From NCBI GenBank assembly GCA_903828455.1, contig CAIKMJ010000005.1, positions 1 through 64,000 on the forward strand: 64,000 nt of DNA, written 5' to 3'. Both the position numbers and the translations under genes were made by a program. The stretch is from an uncultured Acidobacteriia bacterium (GTDB lineage Bacteria > Acidobacteriota > Terriglobia > Bryobacterales > Bryobacteraceae). Every line of letters starts with the position of its first letter. Position 1 is the first letter of the stretch. The notes under the pieces were generated by a model, which was given only the letters and a program-made list of their open reading frames with translations, did no database searches and had not been told where the DNA came from. Below, in pieces: positions 27,622 through 34,191 of this stretch.

Positions 27622-28571
27622 AGTAATTCTTCGATGCTCCACACGTGATCGGTGATTTCGTGAGCCATCGCAGGCGTCACGCGCAAAGACTTGTGAACAC
27701 GGCAGAAGTTGTAGTATGTGTACCAAAGCATCACGGCGGCCCAATGATTCTCCCACTTTTTTGAGAATCCATTCGTCAGCCGAGTAAAGCGGCGGCACCC
27801 CATACGAAGGCTTAGATTGCTGCGTTCGATAATGCTGGTGCAGATTCGTTCAGGATCGGGATTTCCGCAAACTGGGACCACCTCCACGGAGTCAACTTCG
27901 GCGGGTGAATACTTGCGCTCACCTTCCGGCGCGGCCCTATAGACTTTAATAAGCATCGCGTAATCGACGTTAGCGAATGTATCAGGGATGGCCGTTTTGT
28001 AGGGAGCAAACCCGTCGCTGGTGATCTGGAACGGTCCCGGCGCGATGGCGTCCCGCAACCCTTCGATGAATGCGTTGGTAGTCTGTTGATCGCGTTTTCC
28101 CATTGCTACGTTTAATACGAGCTTGCTGTTCCGCTCAATGGCCACGAAGGTGTATGCGTCACCGAGGTTCTGATCATCTTCCAGGCGCACGCGCTTTTCC
28201 TTCTTTCCGATGTAGGACCAAACTTCATCAACTTCTACGTCCTGTACCGGAACATTGCGAACGTATCGGCCCATAAATTTTTCTGCCTTTTCGCCAGCAG
28301 TCACCAGAAGGCGCAGGATAGTGTCACGGTGGATATTAGTGATCCGCTCCACCGAACGAACACTGGCACCTTCCAGCAGCATCCTGAGCGCAAGGACGGC
28401 CTTTTCCATCGGCACTGTCATCGTGCCGAGCGGCTTTTCGTGCGCTTCCGTGTAGGTCTTGCCGCATTGTCCACAACGAAACCGGCGAAGGCCATTGCGG
28501 TGCTTGCCGAATCCAGCGCAGCGAATCTCGCACGCGGGACAAATCATTGTTGCTTTGATGGCGGCTTTCAT
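27606..28571 (-). CDS. IS1-family-like transposase (single frame, DDE)
   Basis: A 321-residue transposase starting at ATG 28571. The N-terminus is a zinc ribbon (CPACEIRC then FRCGQCGKTYTE), followed by a helix-turn-helix (ASVRSVERITNIHRDTILRLL) and an RNase-H-like catalytic domain with the acid triad visible in VDEVWSYIGKK, TSDGFAPYKTA and IIERSNLSLRMGC, ending in the typical YNFCRVHKSLR block. Unlike IS1 itself it needs no frameshift. The gene ends inside the left inverted repeat (TQI-stop). A good promoter with a -10 box 6 bp before the start codon predicts a nearly leaderless mRNA. There is no terminator before the protease gene 64 bp downstream. Confidence 0.92.
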   Translation of the reverse strand: MKAAIKATMICPACEIRCAGFGKHRNGLRRFRCGQCGKTYTEAHEKPLGTMTVPMEKAVLALRMLLEGASVRSVERITNIHRDTILRLLVTAGEKAEKFMGRYVRNVPVQDVEVDEVWSYIGKKEKRVRLEDDQNLGDAYTFVAIERNSKLVLNVAMGKRDQQTTNAFIEGLRDAIAPGPFQITSDGFAPYKTAIPDTFANVDYAMLIKVYRAAPEGERKYSPAEVDSVEVVPVCGNPDPERICTSIIERSNLSLRMGCRRFTRLTNGFSKKWENHWAAVMLWYTYYNFCRVHKSLRVTPAMAHEITDHVWSIEELLSTQI

Positions 28572-28577
28572 GTATTC

Positions 28578-28606
28578 ATAATACAGCAAGCGGTTGCTGT
28601 TATCAA
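28578..28606 (-). promoter_or_regulatory. Transposase promoter with palindromic operator in the spacer
   Basis: On the minus strand, TTGATA (28606-28601) and TATTAT (28583-28578) are separated by exactly 17 bp. The spacer and first -10 base form an inverted repeat, ACAGCAACCGCTTGCTGT (arms of 7 bp around 4 bp). The start codon follows 6 bp after the -10 box, so transcription should begin at or next to the ATG. The -10 box lies within a second short inverted repeat (TGTATT/AATACA). A repressor on the spacer palindrome would shut the promoter; the winged-helix protein of the element is the obvious candidate. Confidence 0.75.
28587..28601 (-). repeat. 15-bp repeated motif before the transposase gene
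   Basis: On the minus strand this reads AACAGCAACCGCTTG. The identical 15 bases occur at 29710-29724, in the same orientation and also just upstream of a gene start (the AT-hook-like protein). In this copy the motif is part of a perfect-armed palindrome; in the other copy the second arm is degraded. Confidence 0.8.
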
Positions 28607-28663
28607 GGGGTATTGAGGAATTTAGGTGAACTGTGTTAAACTGCGACTGGATAATGAATGAGG

Positions 28664-28696
28664 CCCGGAGCCTGAGTACACCTCGTAGGCTCCGGG
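28664..28696. repeat. Hairpin between the small frame and the transposase
   Basis: Perfect 10-bp arms, CCCGGAGCCT (28664-28673) and AGGCTCCGGG (28687-28696), with a 13-bp loop. Neither side has a T tract, so a classical terminator is not supported; it could block read-through or act in the RNA upstream of the transposase. Confidence 0.6.
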
Positions 28697-28711
28697 ATTC
28701 CAATTAAGGCC

Positions 28712-28804
28712 TTACGCCGTTAATGGGATTTCGATGGTAACAACGCAATCGCCGATCTGTACTCGGACGATAAGCATCCATCCCCTCGTTTTAGAAGTAG
28801 CCAT
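28712..28804 (-). CDS. Possible 30-residue protein in the mobile element
   Basis: A short frame starting ATGGCTACT at 28804 and ending TAA at 28712 encodes a 30-residue peptide with a basic start (MATSKTRGWML) and a beta-like hydrophobic remainder (IVRVQIGDCVVTIEIPL). AGGAG lies about 10 bp upstream of this ATG, but it is only 2 bp from another ATG at 28814 in a different frame, so the start is uncertain. It sits in the only gap of the element large enough for another gene. No family is recognised; it may be chance. Confidence 0.35.
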   Translation of the reverse strand: MATSKTRGWMLIVRVQIGDCVVTIEIPLTA

Positions 28805-28830
28805 ATATGCATGGCTCCTTTCTTTGGAAT

Positions 28831-28870
28831 AGCCTTCAGCGCGTCAACGCTGAAGGCTTTCTGCTTTTTA
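28831..28870 (+). terminator. Hairpin with T tract facing against the element's genes
   Basis: An 11-bp perfect stem, AGCCTTCAGCG (28831-28841) and CGCTGAAGGCT (28848-28858), is followed on the plus strand by TTCTGCTTTTT. All genes of the element run on the minus strand, so this would stop antisense transcription rather than the gene transcripts. The minus-strand side is not T-rich. Confidence 0.65.
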
Positions 28871-28881
28871 TGGCAGAAACC

Positions 28882-29289
28882 TCACCCCGGCAATGTCTGC
28901 TCAGTCTGCGCCGCTCGCATCCTGAAGCCATTGCGGGAAAAATCTGTTACGTCCCAATAACCATTCTCTAGCTGGATGAAGAAATTCTTGTCGTTAAGGC
29001 AGTAGCTAACGGTTCCCTCTGGAAGCCCCGCTCGCTTAACAATGTCGGAACGCGACATGGGACCGTGGCTGATTAGAAATGCAGCCAGAGCTTCTTTACG
29101 GGGGATTTGCGGGCCATGTATAGGCACAGCAGAAGGTGTTGGCGATGTCACGGACTTAGGAATACGGGATGAAGCATAACCTTGCTCAATGATTCCAAAT
29201 GCCTGCGCCAATTGATTGCGAACCTCTTGGAGGGACTTTATTTTCTTGTCGATAATCTCAACCGCTCGCTGGATGTCGGGGTCGCCCAT
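28882..29289 (-). CDS. Winged-helix protein of the mobile element
   Basis: A 135-residue protein. Residues 1-37 form an amphipathic, probably coiled-coil helix (AVEIIDKKIKSLQEVRNQLAQ); a proline/serine-rich linker follows (about 42-60); residues 62-118 read as a winged helix-turn-helix (KEALAAFLISHGPMSRSDIVKRAG then EGTVSYCLN, with a wing at FIQLENGYWDVTD). The design suits a dimeric DNA-binding regulator. AGGAG lies 12 bp upstream of the ATG, and the start codon is in one arm of an inverted repeat (29287-29328). Because it is inside an intact element it is probably a regulator of transposition, but this is inference. Confidence 0.75.
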   Translation of the reverse strand: MGDPDIQRAVEIIDKKIKSLQEVRNQLAQAFGIIEQGYASSRIPKSVTSPTPSAVPIHGPQIPRKEALAAFLISHGPMSRSDIVKRAGLPEGTVSYCLNDKNFFIQLENGYWDVTDFSRNGFRMRAAQTEQTLPG

Positions 29290-29328
29290 CTGTGTTATGA
29301 ACTCCTATTTGGGATATTAGCACAGATG
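29287..29328 (-). promoter_or_regulatory. Inverted repeat that can hide the start codon of the winged-helix gene
   Basis: CATCTGTG (29287-29294) and CACAGATG (29321-29328) are perfect complements; the second arm in mRNA sense contains the AUG, and the AGGAG ribosome site is in the loop. A possible -10 box, TAATAT (29319-29314 on the minus strand), lies between the arms, so a transcript begun there would lack the 5' arm, while read-through RNA from outside would fold and hide the start. This is the logic of IS10/IS50 protection from outside transcription. Confidence 0.55.
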
Positions 29329-29330
29329 TA

Positions 29331-29376
29331 GATGGGAGTCCATCTGAAGCAAGATGGACTCCCATCGTGTTTTCGC
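29331..29376 (+). terminator. Long hairpin with T-rich side facing against the element's genes
   Basis: A perfect 15-bp stem, GATGGGAGTCCATCT (29331-29345) and its complement (29352-29366), with a 6-base loop, is followed on the plus strand by GTGTTTTCGCCTTTTT. It lies between the AT-hook-like gene and the winged-helix gene. Like the hairpin at 28831 it would terminate plus-strand, that is antisense, transcription. Confidence 0.65.
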
Positions 29377-29392
29377 CTTTTTATGCCCGTAC

Positions 29393-29689
29393 CTAATTTA
29401 GACCGGGATGTTTGCGGGGCCGTCCGCCCTTACGGTTTTTCCTCATGGCCGCGATTTGGGCGAAATATTCCGGCCCGCGCTCTGCCGTCTTCGATCCACC
29501 CTTCGCGCCAAGTGCGACGGCGGGATTCACAGTTGCCAATTCAGCAGCGAGGGCCAGCGCGGCATTTAGTGATTCCCGAGCGGAAGCGATGGATGGATGA
29601 GGATTCTGGATCGTGGCTAAGACTAGATCAGCTTGATTGATGAGGCGACGGAGAGCTTTCAGGTCACGACGGTTCGATGGGCTTGCCAT
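29393..29689 (-). CDS. Small basic AT-hook-like protein of the mobile element
   Basis: A 98-residue protein from ATG 29689; the frame stays open upstream to a TTG at the edge of the right inverted repeat (29746). The N-terminal half is helical (RRDLKALRRLINQADLVLAT), and the C-terminus is GSKTAERGPEYFAQIAAMRK followed by RKGGRPRKHPGLN. The GGRPRKH core matches the AT-hook consensus (GRP flanked by basic residues), which binds the minor groove of AT-rich DNA. A repeated 15-bp motif is 20 bp upstream of the start. A role as accessory DNA-bending or regulatory factor for transposition is inferred only. Confidence 0.7.
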   Translation of the reverse strand: MASPSNRRDLKALRRLINQADLVLATIQNPHPSIASARESLNAALALAAELATVNPAVALGAKGGSKTAERGPEYFAQIAAMRKNRKGGRPRKHPGLN

Positions 29690-29709
29690 GTAACCATCGT
29701 AACCTGAAA

Positions 29710-29724
29710 CAAGCGGTTGCTGTT
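29710..29724 (-). repeat. 15-bp repeated motif before the AT-hook-like gene
   Basis: Identical to 28587-28601 and in the same orientation (AACAGCAACCGCTTG on the minus strand), 20 bp upstream of ATG 29689. No convincing -35/-10 pair is built around this copy, so the shared motif may be a binding site rather than a promoter part. Confidence 0.75.
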
Positions 29725-29741
29725 TAGGTAAAGAAAATTCG

Positions 29742-29766
29742 ATCAACGCAGGTTTAGGACACTACC
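29742..29766 (-). repeat. Right terminal inverted repeat of the mobile element
   Basis: Complement of the left end (27597-27621) over 25 bases with one mismatch. It ends in GGACACTACC next to the right target duplication. Confidence 0.93.
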
Positions 29767-29774
29767 CCCCAGTG
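29767..29774. repeat. Target site duplication, right copy
   Basis: CCCCAGTG, identical to 27589-27596, directly after the right inverted repeat. Confidence 0.93.
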
Positions 29775-29958
29775 CAACAGGCGAGCAACAACAGGCGAGC
29801 AGATGGGGAAGCGGCGAGCGACGGCGAAAACCGGAGAAGTCTCTCTTACGAACAGGGACGCGGGGAATGGACAGGCGGGTACGCGTACGCCAACCACGCG
29901 CGGCCGCGCGGGCGACCCGGACCTGCCTCGCTGTCCTGTATACTTTGAGGCTGGAACG

Positions 29959-30618
29959 ATGAGAAAATCCAGTATTCTGGCTGGCGCTTTCTGCGCCGCT
30001 TTGCTTTGTGTCAGTGTCGGTGCTCAGCAGGCCGCCCCCGGCGATTCTGGCAAAAAAGATGTAAAAGGTCTCAGTCCGCGCGCCAGCGCAGCCGATTACC
30101 AGTCACACGCGCAGGCCGGCACGGTGACGATCGCCGCCGACCTTGCCGGGCATGGCGTCCCGACTGCTGACGGGGTGTTCGAAAACGAAAACTACACGAT
30201 CGTGGAAGTTGGTTTGTTCGGGGCGGCCGGGTCGCACCTGAATGTCTCCTTCAAGGATTTCTCGCTCCGTGTTAACGGAAAGAAGGCGCTGATTCCCGCA
30301 GTTCCGTACGAGTCGGTATTCGGCGCGCTGAAGGATCCGGAATGGGTGCCGCCGGGCGGCGTGCAAAAGGAATCAGGGAACGGTGTCTCAACCGGCGGGG
30401 GCAATCAAAGCGATCCGCCCGCGCCTGTCCGTATGCCGATGAACCTGCGGTTGCTGATGGAGCAAAAGGTGGCGAAGGCCGCGCTGCCGGAAGGCGATCG
30501 TGCGCTGCCCGGAGCGGGTCTGCTGTTCTTTTCGCAGGGCGGCAAGACCAGCAATCTGCATTCGGTGGAACTCGTTTACTCGGGTGCGGCCGGAAAAGCG
30601 ACACTCCCGCTGCAATAG
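29959..30618 (+). CDS. Secreted protein of unknown function
   Basis: A 219-residue exported protein. ATG 29959 is chosen because a GAGG site lies about 9 bp upstream and a signal peptide follows (ILAGAFCAALLCVSVGAQ). The mature part has no recognised domain; it includes a beta-rich segment (NYTIVEVGLFGAAGSHLNVS, FSLRVNGKKALI), a glycine/proline-rich linker (about 122-150) and a basic helix (MNLRLLMEQKVAKAALP). It looks like one of many lineage-specific secreted proteins of Acidobacteria. The mobile element is inserted about 185 bp upstream and may have replaced distal promoter sequence. Confidence 0.7.
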   Translation: MRKSSILAGAFCAALLCVSVGAQQAAPGDSGKKDVKGLSPRASAADYQSHAQAGTVTIAADLAGHGVPTADGVFENENYTIVEVGLFGAAGSHLNVSFKDFSLRVNGKKALIPAVPYESVFGALKDPEWVPPGGVQKESGNGVSTGGGNQSDPPAPVRMPMNLRLLMEQKVAKAALPEGDRALPGAGLLFFSQGGKTSNLHSVELVYSGAAGKATLPLQ

Positions 30619-30627
30619 GAACGCCGA

Positions 30628-32163
30628 CTACAGCGGGATGTTGCCGTGTTTCTTCTTCGGCATCGTATCCACTTTGGTCTCCAGCATCTTTAGCGCGCGA
30701 ATCAGGCGCGTACGGGTTTCGCGCGGTTCGATCACGTCATCGATATAGCCCCGTTCGGCAGCGACGAAGGGACTCGCGAACCGCTCGTTGAACTCGTCTA
30801 CCTTCGCCCTCCGGGCTTCCGGATCGCCCGACGCCAGTTCACGGCGGTAGACGATATTCACCGCGCCCTCCGCGCCCATCACGGCAATCTCGGCGGTCGG
30901 CCATGCCAGGTTGATGTCGGTCCGGATGTGCTTCGATCCCATGACGCAATACGCGCCGCCGTATGCCTTGCGCGTGATCACGGTGATCTTCGGCACGGTA
31001 GCCTCGGCGTAAGCGTACAGCAGTTTGGCGCCGTGGCGGATGATCCCGCCGAACTCCTGCGCGGTGCCTGGCAGAAAGCCGGGAACGTCCTCAAAAGTGA
31101 CGATCGGGATATTGAACGCATCGCAAAAGCGAACGAAGCGCGCGCCCTTTACCGATGAATCTATGTCGAGGCACCCCGCCAGAAACGCCGGTTGATTGGC
31201 GACGATTCCCACCGGTCGCCCGTCGAGCCGTGCAAAGCCAACGACGATGTTTTGCGCGAAGTGCTGGTGAACCTCAAGGAACCACGCGTCGTCCACAACG
31301 CGCCGGATGACGTCTTTGATGTCGTACGGCTGATTCGATTCCGCCGGGACGATGGAGTCCAGTTCAGCGTCGGCGCGGTCGATGGGATCGGTGCAAAGCG
31401 CGCGCGGCGCATCTTCGCGATTATTTTGCGGCAGGAAACTCAGCAATTCCCGGATCATCTGCACGCACTCGGCATCGTCCTTCGCGATGAAGTGGCCCAC
31501 GCCGCTGACCGAGTTGTGCGTCATCGAGCCGCCCAGCGCCTCTTTCGTCACATCTTCGTGGGTGACGGTCCTGATGACATCCGGGCCGGTGACGAACATG
31601 TAGCTGGTATCGGCCACCATGAAGACGAAGTCGGTGATCGCCGGCGAGTACACCGCGCCACCGGCGCACGGCCCCATAATCGCGGAAATCTGCGGCACCA
31701 CGCCGCTGGCGACCGTGTTGCGCAGGAAGATGTCGGCGTATCCGGCCAGGGACACGACGCCTTCCTGAATGCGCGCGCCGCCGGAATCGTTGAGTCCGAT
31801 GATGGGCGCGCCGGTCTTCATCGCAAGGTCCATCACCTTGCAGATCTTTTGCGCGTTGGTTTCGGAAAGCGAGCCGCCGAAGACGGTGAAATCCTGTGCG
31901 AATACGTAAGCGAGACGTCCGCTGATGTAGCCGAAGCCGGTTACCAGGCCGTCGCCCGGGACCACCTGCTGATCCATGCCGAAGTCGCGCGCGCGGTGCT
32001 GGACAAGTTTGTCGAGTTCTTCGAAGGTGCCTTCGTCGAGCAGCAGTTCCACGCGTTCGCGGGCGGAAAGCTTGCCCTCCCGATGCTGACGCTCGCGGCG
32101 CTCGGCCCCGCCACCAGATTCAGCCGCGGTATGACGGCGTCGCAGTTCGTCCAGACGGTTCAT
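30628..32163 (-). CDS. Acyl-CoA carboxylase beta (carboxyltransferase) subunit
   Basis: A 511-residue biotin-dependent carboxyltransferase of the propionyl-CoA/methylmalonyl-CoA type. Characteristic blocks are [65 protein letters not shown], the second-half [13 protein letters not shown] and [20 protein letters not shown], and [13 protein letters not shown]. It transfers CO2 from biotin to an acyl-CoA (propionyl-CoA is most common for this group). The partner biotin carboxylase is not in the window. It is followed at its 5' side, on the same strand 29 bp upstream, by mqnC, so the two may share a transcript. Confidence 0.94.
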   Translation of the reverse strand: MNRLDELRRRHTAAESGGGAERRERQHREGKLSARERVELLLDEGTFEELDKLVQHRARDFGMDQQVVPGDGLVTGFGYISGRLAYVFAQDFTVFGGSLSETNAQKICKVMDLAMKTGAPIIGLNDSGGARIQEGVVSLAGYADIFLRNTVASGVVPQISAIMGPCAGGAVYSPAITDFVFMVADTSYMFVTGPDVIRTVTHEDVTKEALGGSMTHNSVSGVGHFIAKDDAECVQMIRELLSFLPQNNREDAPRALCTDPIDRADAELDSIVPAESNQPYDIKDVIRRVVDDAWFLEVHQHFAQNIVVGFARLDGRPVGIVANQPAFLAGCLDIDSSVKGARFVRFCDAFNIPIVTFEDVPGFLPGTAQEFGGIIRHGAKLLYAYAEATVPKITVITRKAYGGAYCVMGSKHIRTDINLAWPTAEIAVMGAEGAVNIVYRRELASGDPEARRAKVDEFNERFASPFVAAERGYIDDVIEPRETRTRLIRALKMLETKVDTMPKKKHGNIPL

Positions 32164-32192
32164 CAGAGATCAGCGTAGCGCGATCCGAGCCG

Positions 32193-33239
32193 CTAATTCA
32201 GGAAGTAAGTACGGTACAGCGTATCCCGCTGTTTCGGCGTAAACCCGGCGTCGCGAATCAGGCGGCGCAGCTCTTCCTCAGTGGCCTTGTGATGAGTGCC
32301 GGCGGCTGAGACTACGTTTTCTTCAATCATGATGCTGCCGACGTCGTTCCCGCCGAAGCGCAGGCCAAGCTGGCAGGTCTTCAGACCCGGCGTCACCCAC
32401 GAACTCTGGATGTTGACGATGTTGTCGAGATAGATACGCGAGACAGCGAGGGTTTTCAGATATTCGACCGCGGTCGCTTCTTCTTTCACGAAGCGTCCGA
32501 GTGAGGTGAGTTCGCGCTGGAAGGCCCACGGGATAAAGGCTGTGAAGCCGCCCGTGTCTTCCTGAATCTGCCGCACGATGTCGAAGTGGTTCATGCGCTG
32601 CTCGATGGTTTCGCCGCAGCCGAACATCATGGTCGCGGTGGTCCGCATACCCAGCGCATGCGCCGTGCGGTGCACGTCGATCCACTCCTGCGTGCCGCAT
32701 TTCAAACGGCTGATGCGATAGCGAACCGCGTCGTCCAGAATTTCCGCGCCGCCGCCGGGAATCGAATCGAGCCCTGCATCACGCAACCGCGCGATAGTGT
32801 CATGGAGAGAAAGGCCGCTCACCTGCGCGATGTTGGTGATTTCGGGGGCAGAGAAGCAGTGACACCAGATGTTGAAACGCTTTTTGATATTGCGGAGCAG
32901 GTCTTCGTACCATTCGATCTTCAGGTCCGGATGCAGGCCGCCCTGGAACAGGATGCCGGTGCCGCCGAGGTCGATGGTCTCCTGGATCTTGTCGAAGATA
33001 GTCTCCTGCGGCAGCACGTAGCCTTCCTTGTGGCCCATCGGGCGATAGAAGGCGCAGAAGCTGCAGTACTCGGTGCAGAAGTTGGTGTAGTTAATGTTGC
33101 GGTCGATGATGTAGCTGACGATTCCGTCGGGATGGTGGCGGCGGCGGACGGCGTCGGCCTCCATGCCGATGCCGATCAGATCGTCGGAAGCGAACATTTC
33201 GATGGCTTCGGCTCGGGAGATCATAGGCGGAAATTTCAT
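32193..33239 (-). CDS. mqnC: Dehypoxanthine futalosine cyclase MqnC
   Basis: A 348-residue radical SAM enzyme of the futalosine route to menaquinone, which cyclises dehypoxanthine futalosine. The cluster motif CxxxCxxC is C55-C59-C62 (FCTEYCSFCAFYR). Typical blocks are INYTNFC, GGTGILFQGGLHP, NIWCHCFSAPEI, LDSIPGGGAEIL, TTATMMFGCGET, FIPWAFQ and GGNDVGSIMIEENV. These distinguish it from MqnE and CofH relatives fairly well. It implies that the organism makes menaquinone through chorismate-futalosine rather than the Men pathway. No other mqn gene is in the window. Confidence 0.93.
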   Translation of the reverse strand: MKFPPMISRAEAIEMFASDDLIGIGMEADAVRRRHHPDGIVSYIIDRNINYTNFCTEYCSFCAFYRPMGHKEGYVLPQETIFDKIQETIDLGGTGILFQGGLHPDLKIEWYEDLLRNIKKRFNIWCHCFSAPEITNIAQVSGLSLHDTIARLRDAGLDSIPGGGAEILDDAVRYRISRLKCGTQEWIDVHRTAHALGMRTTATMMFGCGETIEQRMNHFDIVRQIQEDTGGFTAFIPWAFQRELTSLGRFVKEEATAVEYLKTLAVSRIYLDNIVNIQSSWVTPGLKTCQLGLRFGGNDVGSIMIEENVVSAAGTHHKATEEELRRLIRDAGFTPKQRDTLYRTYFLN

Positions 33240-33691
33240 TTTAGCGGGTGGCAGGGCTCGCCGGAGCGCGCGGCGCCGATTCCGGGGTGCGATCCGGGGC
33301 GCAAATTGGAGCGCGGGCGGGAGATCCGGCGCGGCGCACCTCCAACATTAAAATCTCCCAGGCATTTCCAGTCGAATCGAAGGCTCTGAATCCGGCCGTC
33401 TGACTCATAATAAAGAGATTGCGCGCGGACTCTTTCCGCCGGATTTAATCTGAAATTCATATCTTCGCCGATAGCTGTGTTGTATACTGAAAGTGAAGTT
33501 AGTCGATGAAAAACAGCAATTAGTCTGTAATAGTAATCGGCCTTATTCAAAGTTGCGATGCAACCATTCCGTTGCGATCGCAATCCCAAACAACAGGGGC
33601 CACGCGGCCCGGGTATATTCATCTGGCGGCGCAACAAGCCAGTTACCTCGTTGTGTATTCATTCAATTAATCAAACAGGAGAACTGGACTC
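33240..33691. promoter_or_regulatory. Long divergent intergenic region
   Basis: About 450 bp between mqnC and a small secreted-protein gene. No frame looks coding. The right half is AT-richer and contains TATACT at 33484-33489, which may be a -10 box for the rightward gene, giving a leader of about 200 bases. An AGGAG ribosome site stands 10 bp before the ATG at 33692. Confidence 0.5.
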
Positions 33692-34030
33692 ATGAAGTGT
33701 TTAAACGTGTTTCTCGGCATCACTACTCTGGCATTGGGCATCGCAGGCGCGGCCGCTCCGGCCTATGATCTGCGGCTTACGGGGCCCACGTGGGTCGGTG
33801 CGACTCAGCTGCAGCCGGGGCAGTACAAAGTGGAAATCGAAGGCGAAAAGGCCATCTTCAAAAAGGGCAAGAGCGTTGTCGAGGTTCCGGTCACAATCGG
33901 CGCCGCCGAAAAGAAGTTCACTTACACCTCGTTCACCATTTCGGAGGACAAGATGAAAGAAATCGATTTCGCCGGCACCAAATCCAAAGTCATGTTTGCC
34001 GCCGATGCTCCGGCTGTCAAAGGGAACTAA
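33692..34030 (+). CDS. Small secreted protein of unknown function
   Basis: A 112-residue exported protein with a signal peptide (FLGITTLALGIAGAAA) and a strong AGGAG ribosome site. The mature part is a short beta-rich domain (YDLRLTGPTWVGATQLQPGQ, YKVEIEGEKAIFKKGKS, VEVPVTI) that resembles small acidobacterial exported proteins of unknown role. It stands alone between a long leader region and a terminator-like hairpin, so it may be well expressed. Confidence 0.75.
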   Translation: MKCLNVFLGITTLALGIAGAAAPAYDLRLTGPTWVGATQLQPGQYKVEIEGEKAIFKKGKSVVEVPVTIGAAEKKFTYTSFTISEDKMKEIDFAGTKSKVMFAADAPAVKGN

Positions 34031-34075
34031 GTCGGCAAGTGTCCGCAGTTAGATAACGCGGCTGGAAAACGGCCA

Positions 34076-34129
34076 GCGAACCGAAGCCGGAGAGGTTTTC
34101 TTCGATTTACTGCTTTGGCTTCGGTTCGC
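34076..34129 (+). terminator. Terminator-like hairpin after the small secreted protein
   Basis: A perfect 13-bp stem, GCGAACCGAAGCC (34076-34088) and its complement (34117-34129), with a 28-base loop, followed by GGCAATTTTGCC. The long loop and weak T tract make it a less certain intrinsic terminator. Confidence 0.6.
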
Positions 34130-34191
34130 GGCAATTTTGCCAGTTGGCCAGGTCTGCGCCGACTCGGCCTTCGTTTGACTACAATGACGGA

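Larger units (their letters stand above)
27597..29766 (-). mobile_element. IS1-family-like mobile element with passenger genes, complete
   Basis: A 2170-bp element bounded by inverted repeats and flanked by an 8-bp target duplication, so both ends and the insertion event are directly readable. It holds, all on the minus strand, an AT-hook-like protein (29393-29689), a winged-helix protein (28882-29289), a possible 30-residue protein (28712-28804) and an IS1-like single-frame transposase (27606-28571). It is much longer than a simple IS1 and visibly AT-richer than the chromosome around it. It is inserted between the protease gene and a secreted-protein gene without breaking either. Confidence 0.93.

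Noticed and set aside
29866-29910. Possible tRNA-like sequence (translation reads GTRTPT, often seen over tRNA T-arms)
   Set aside because: No T-loop consensus, no cloverleaf arms and no 3' acceptor match around it.
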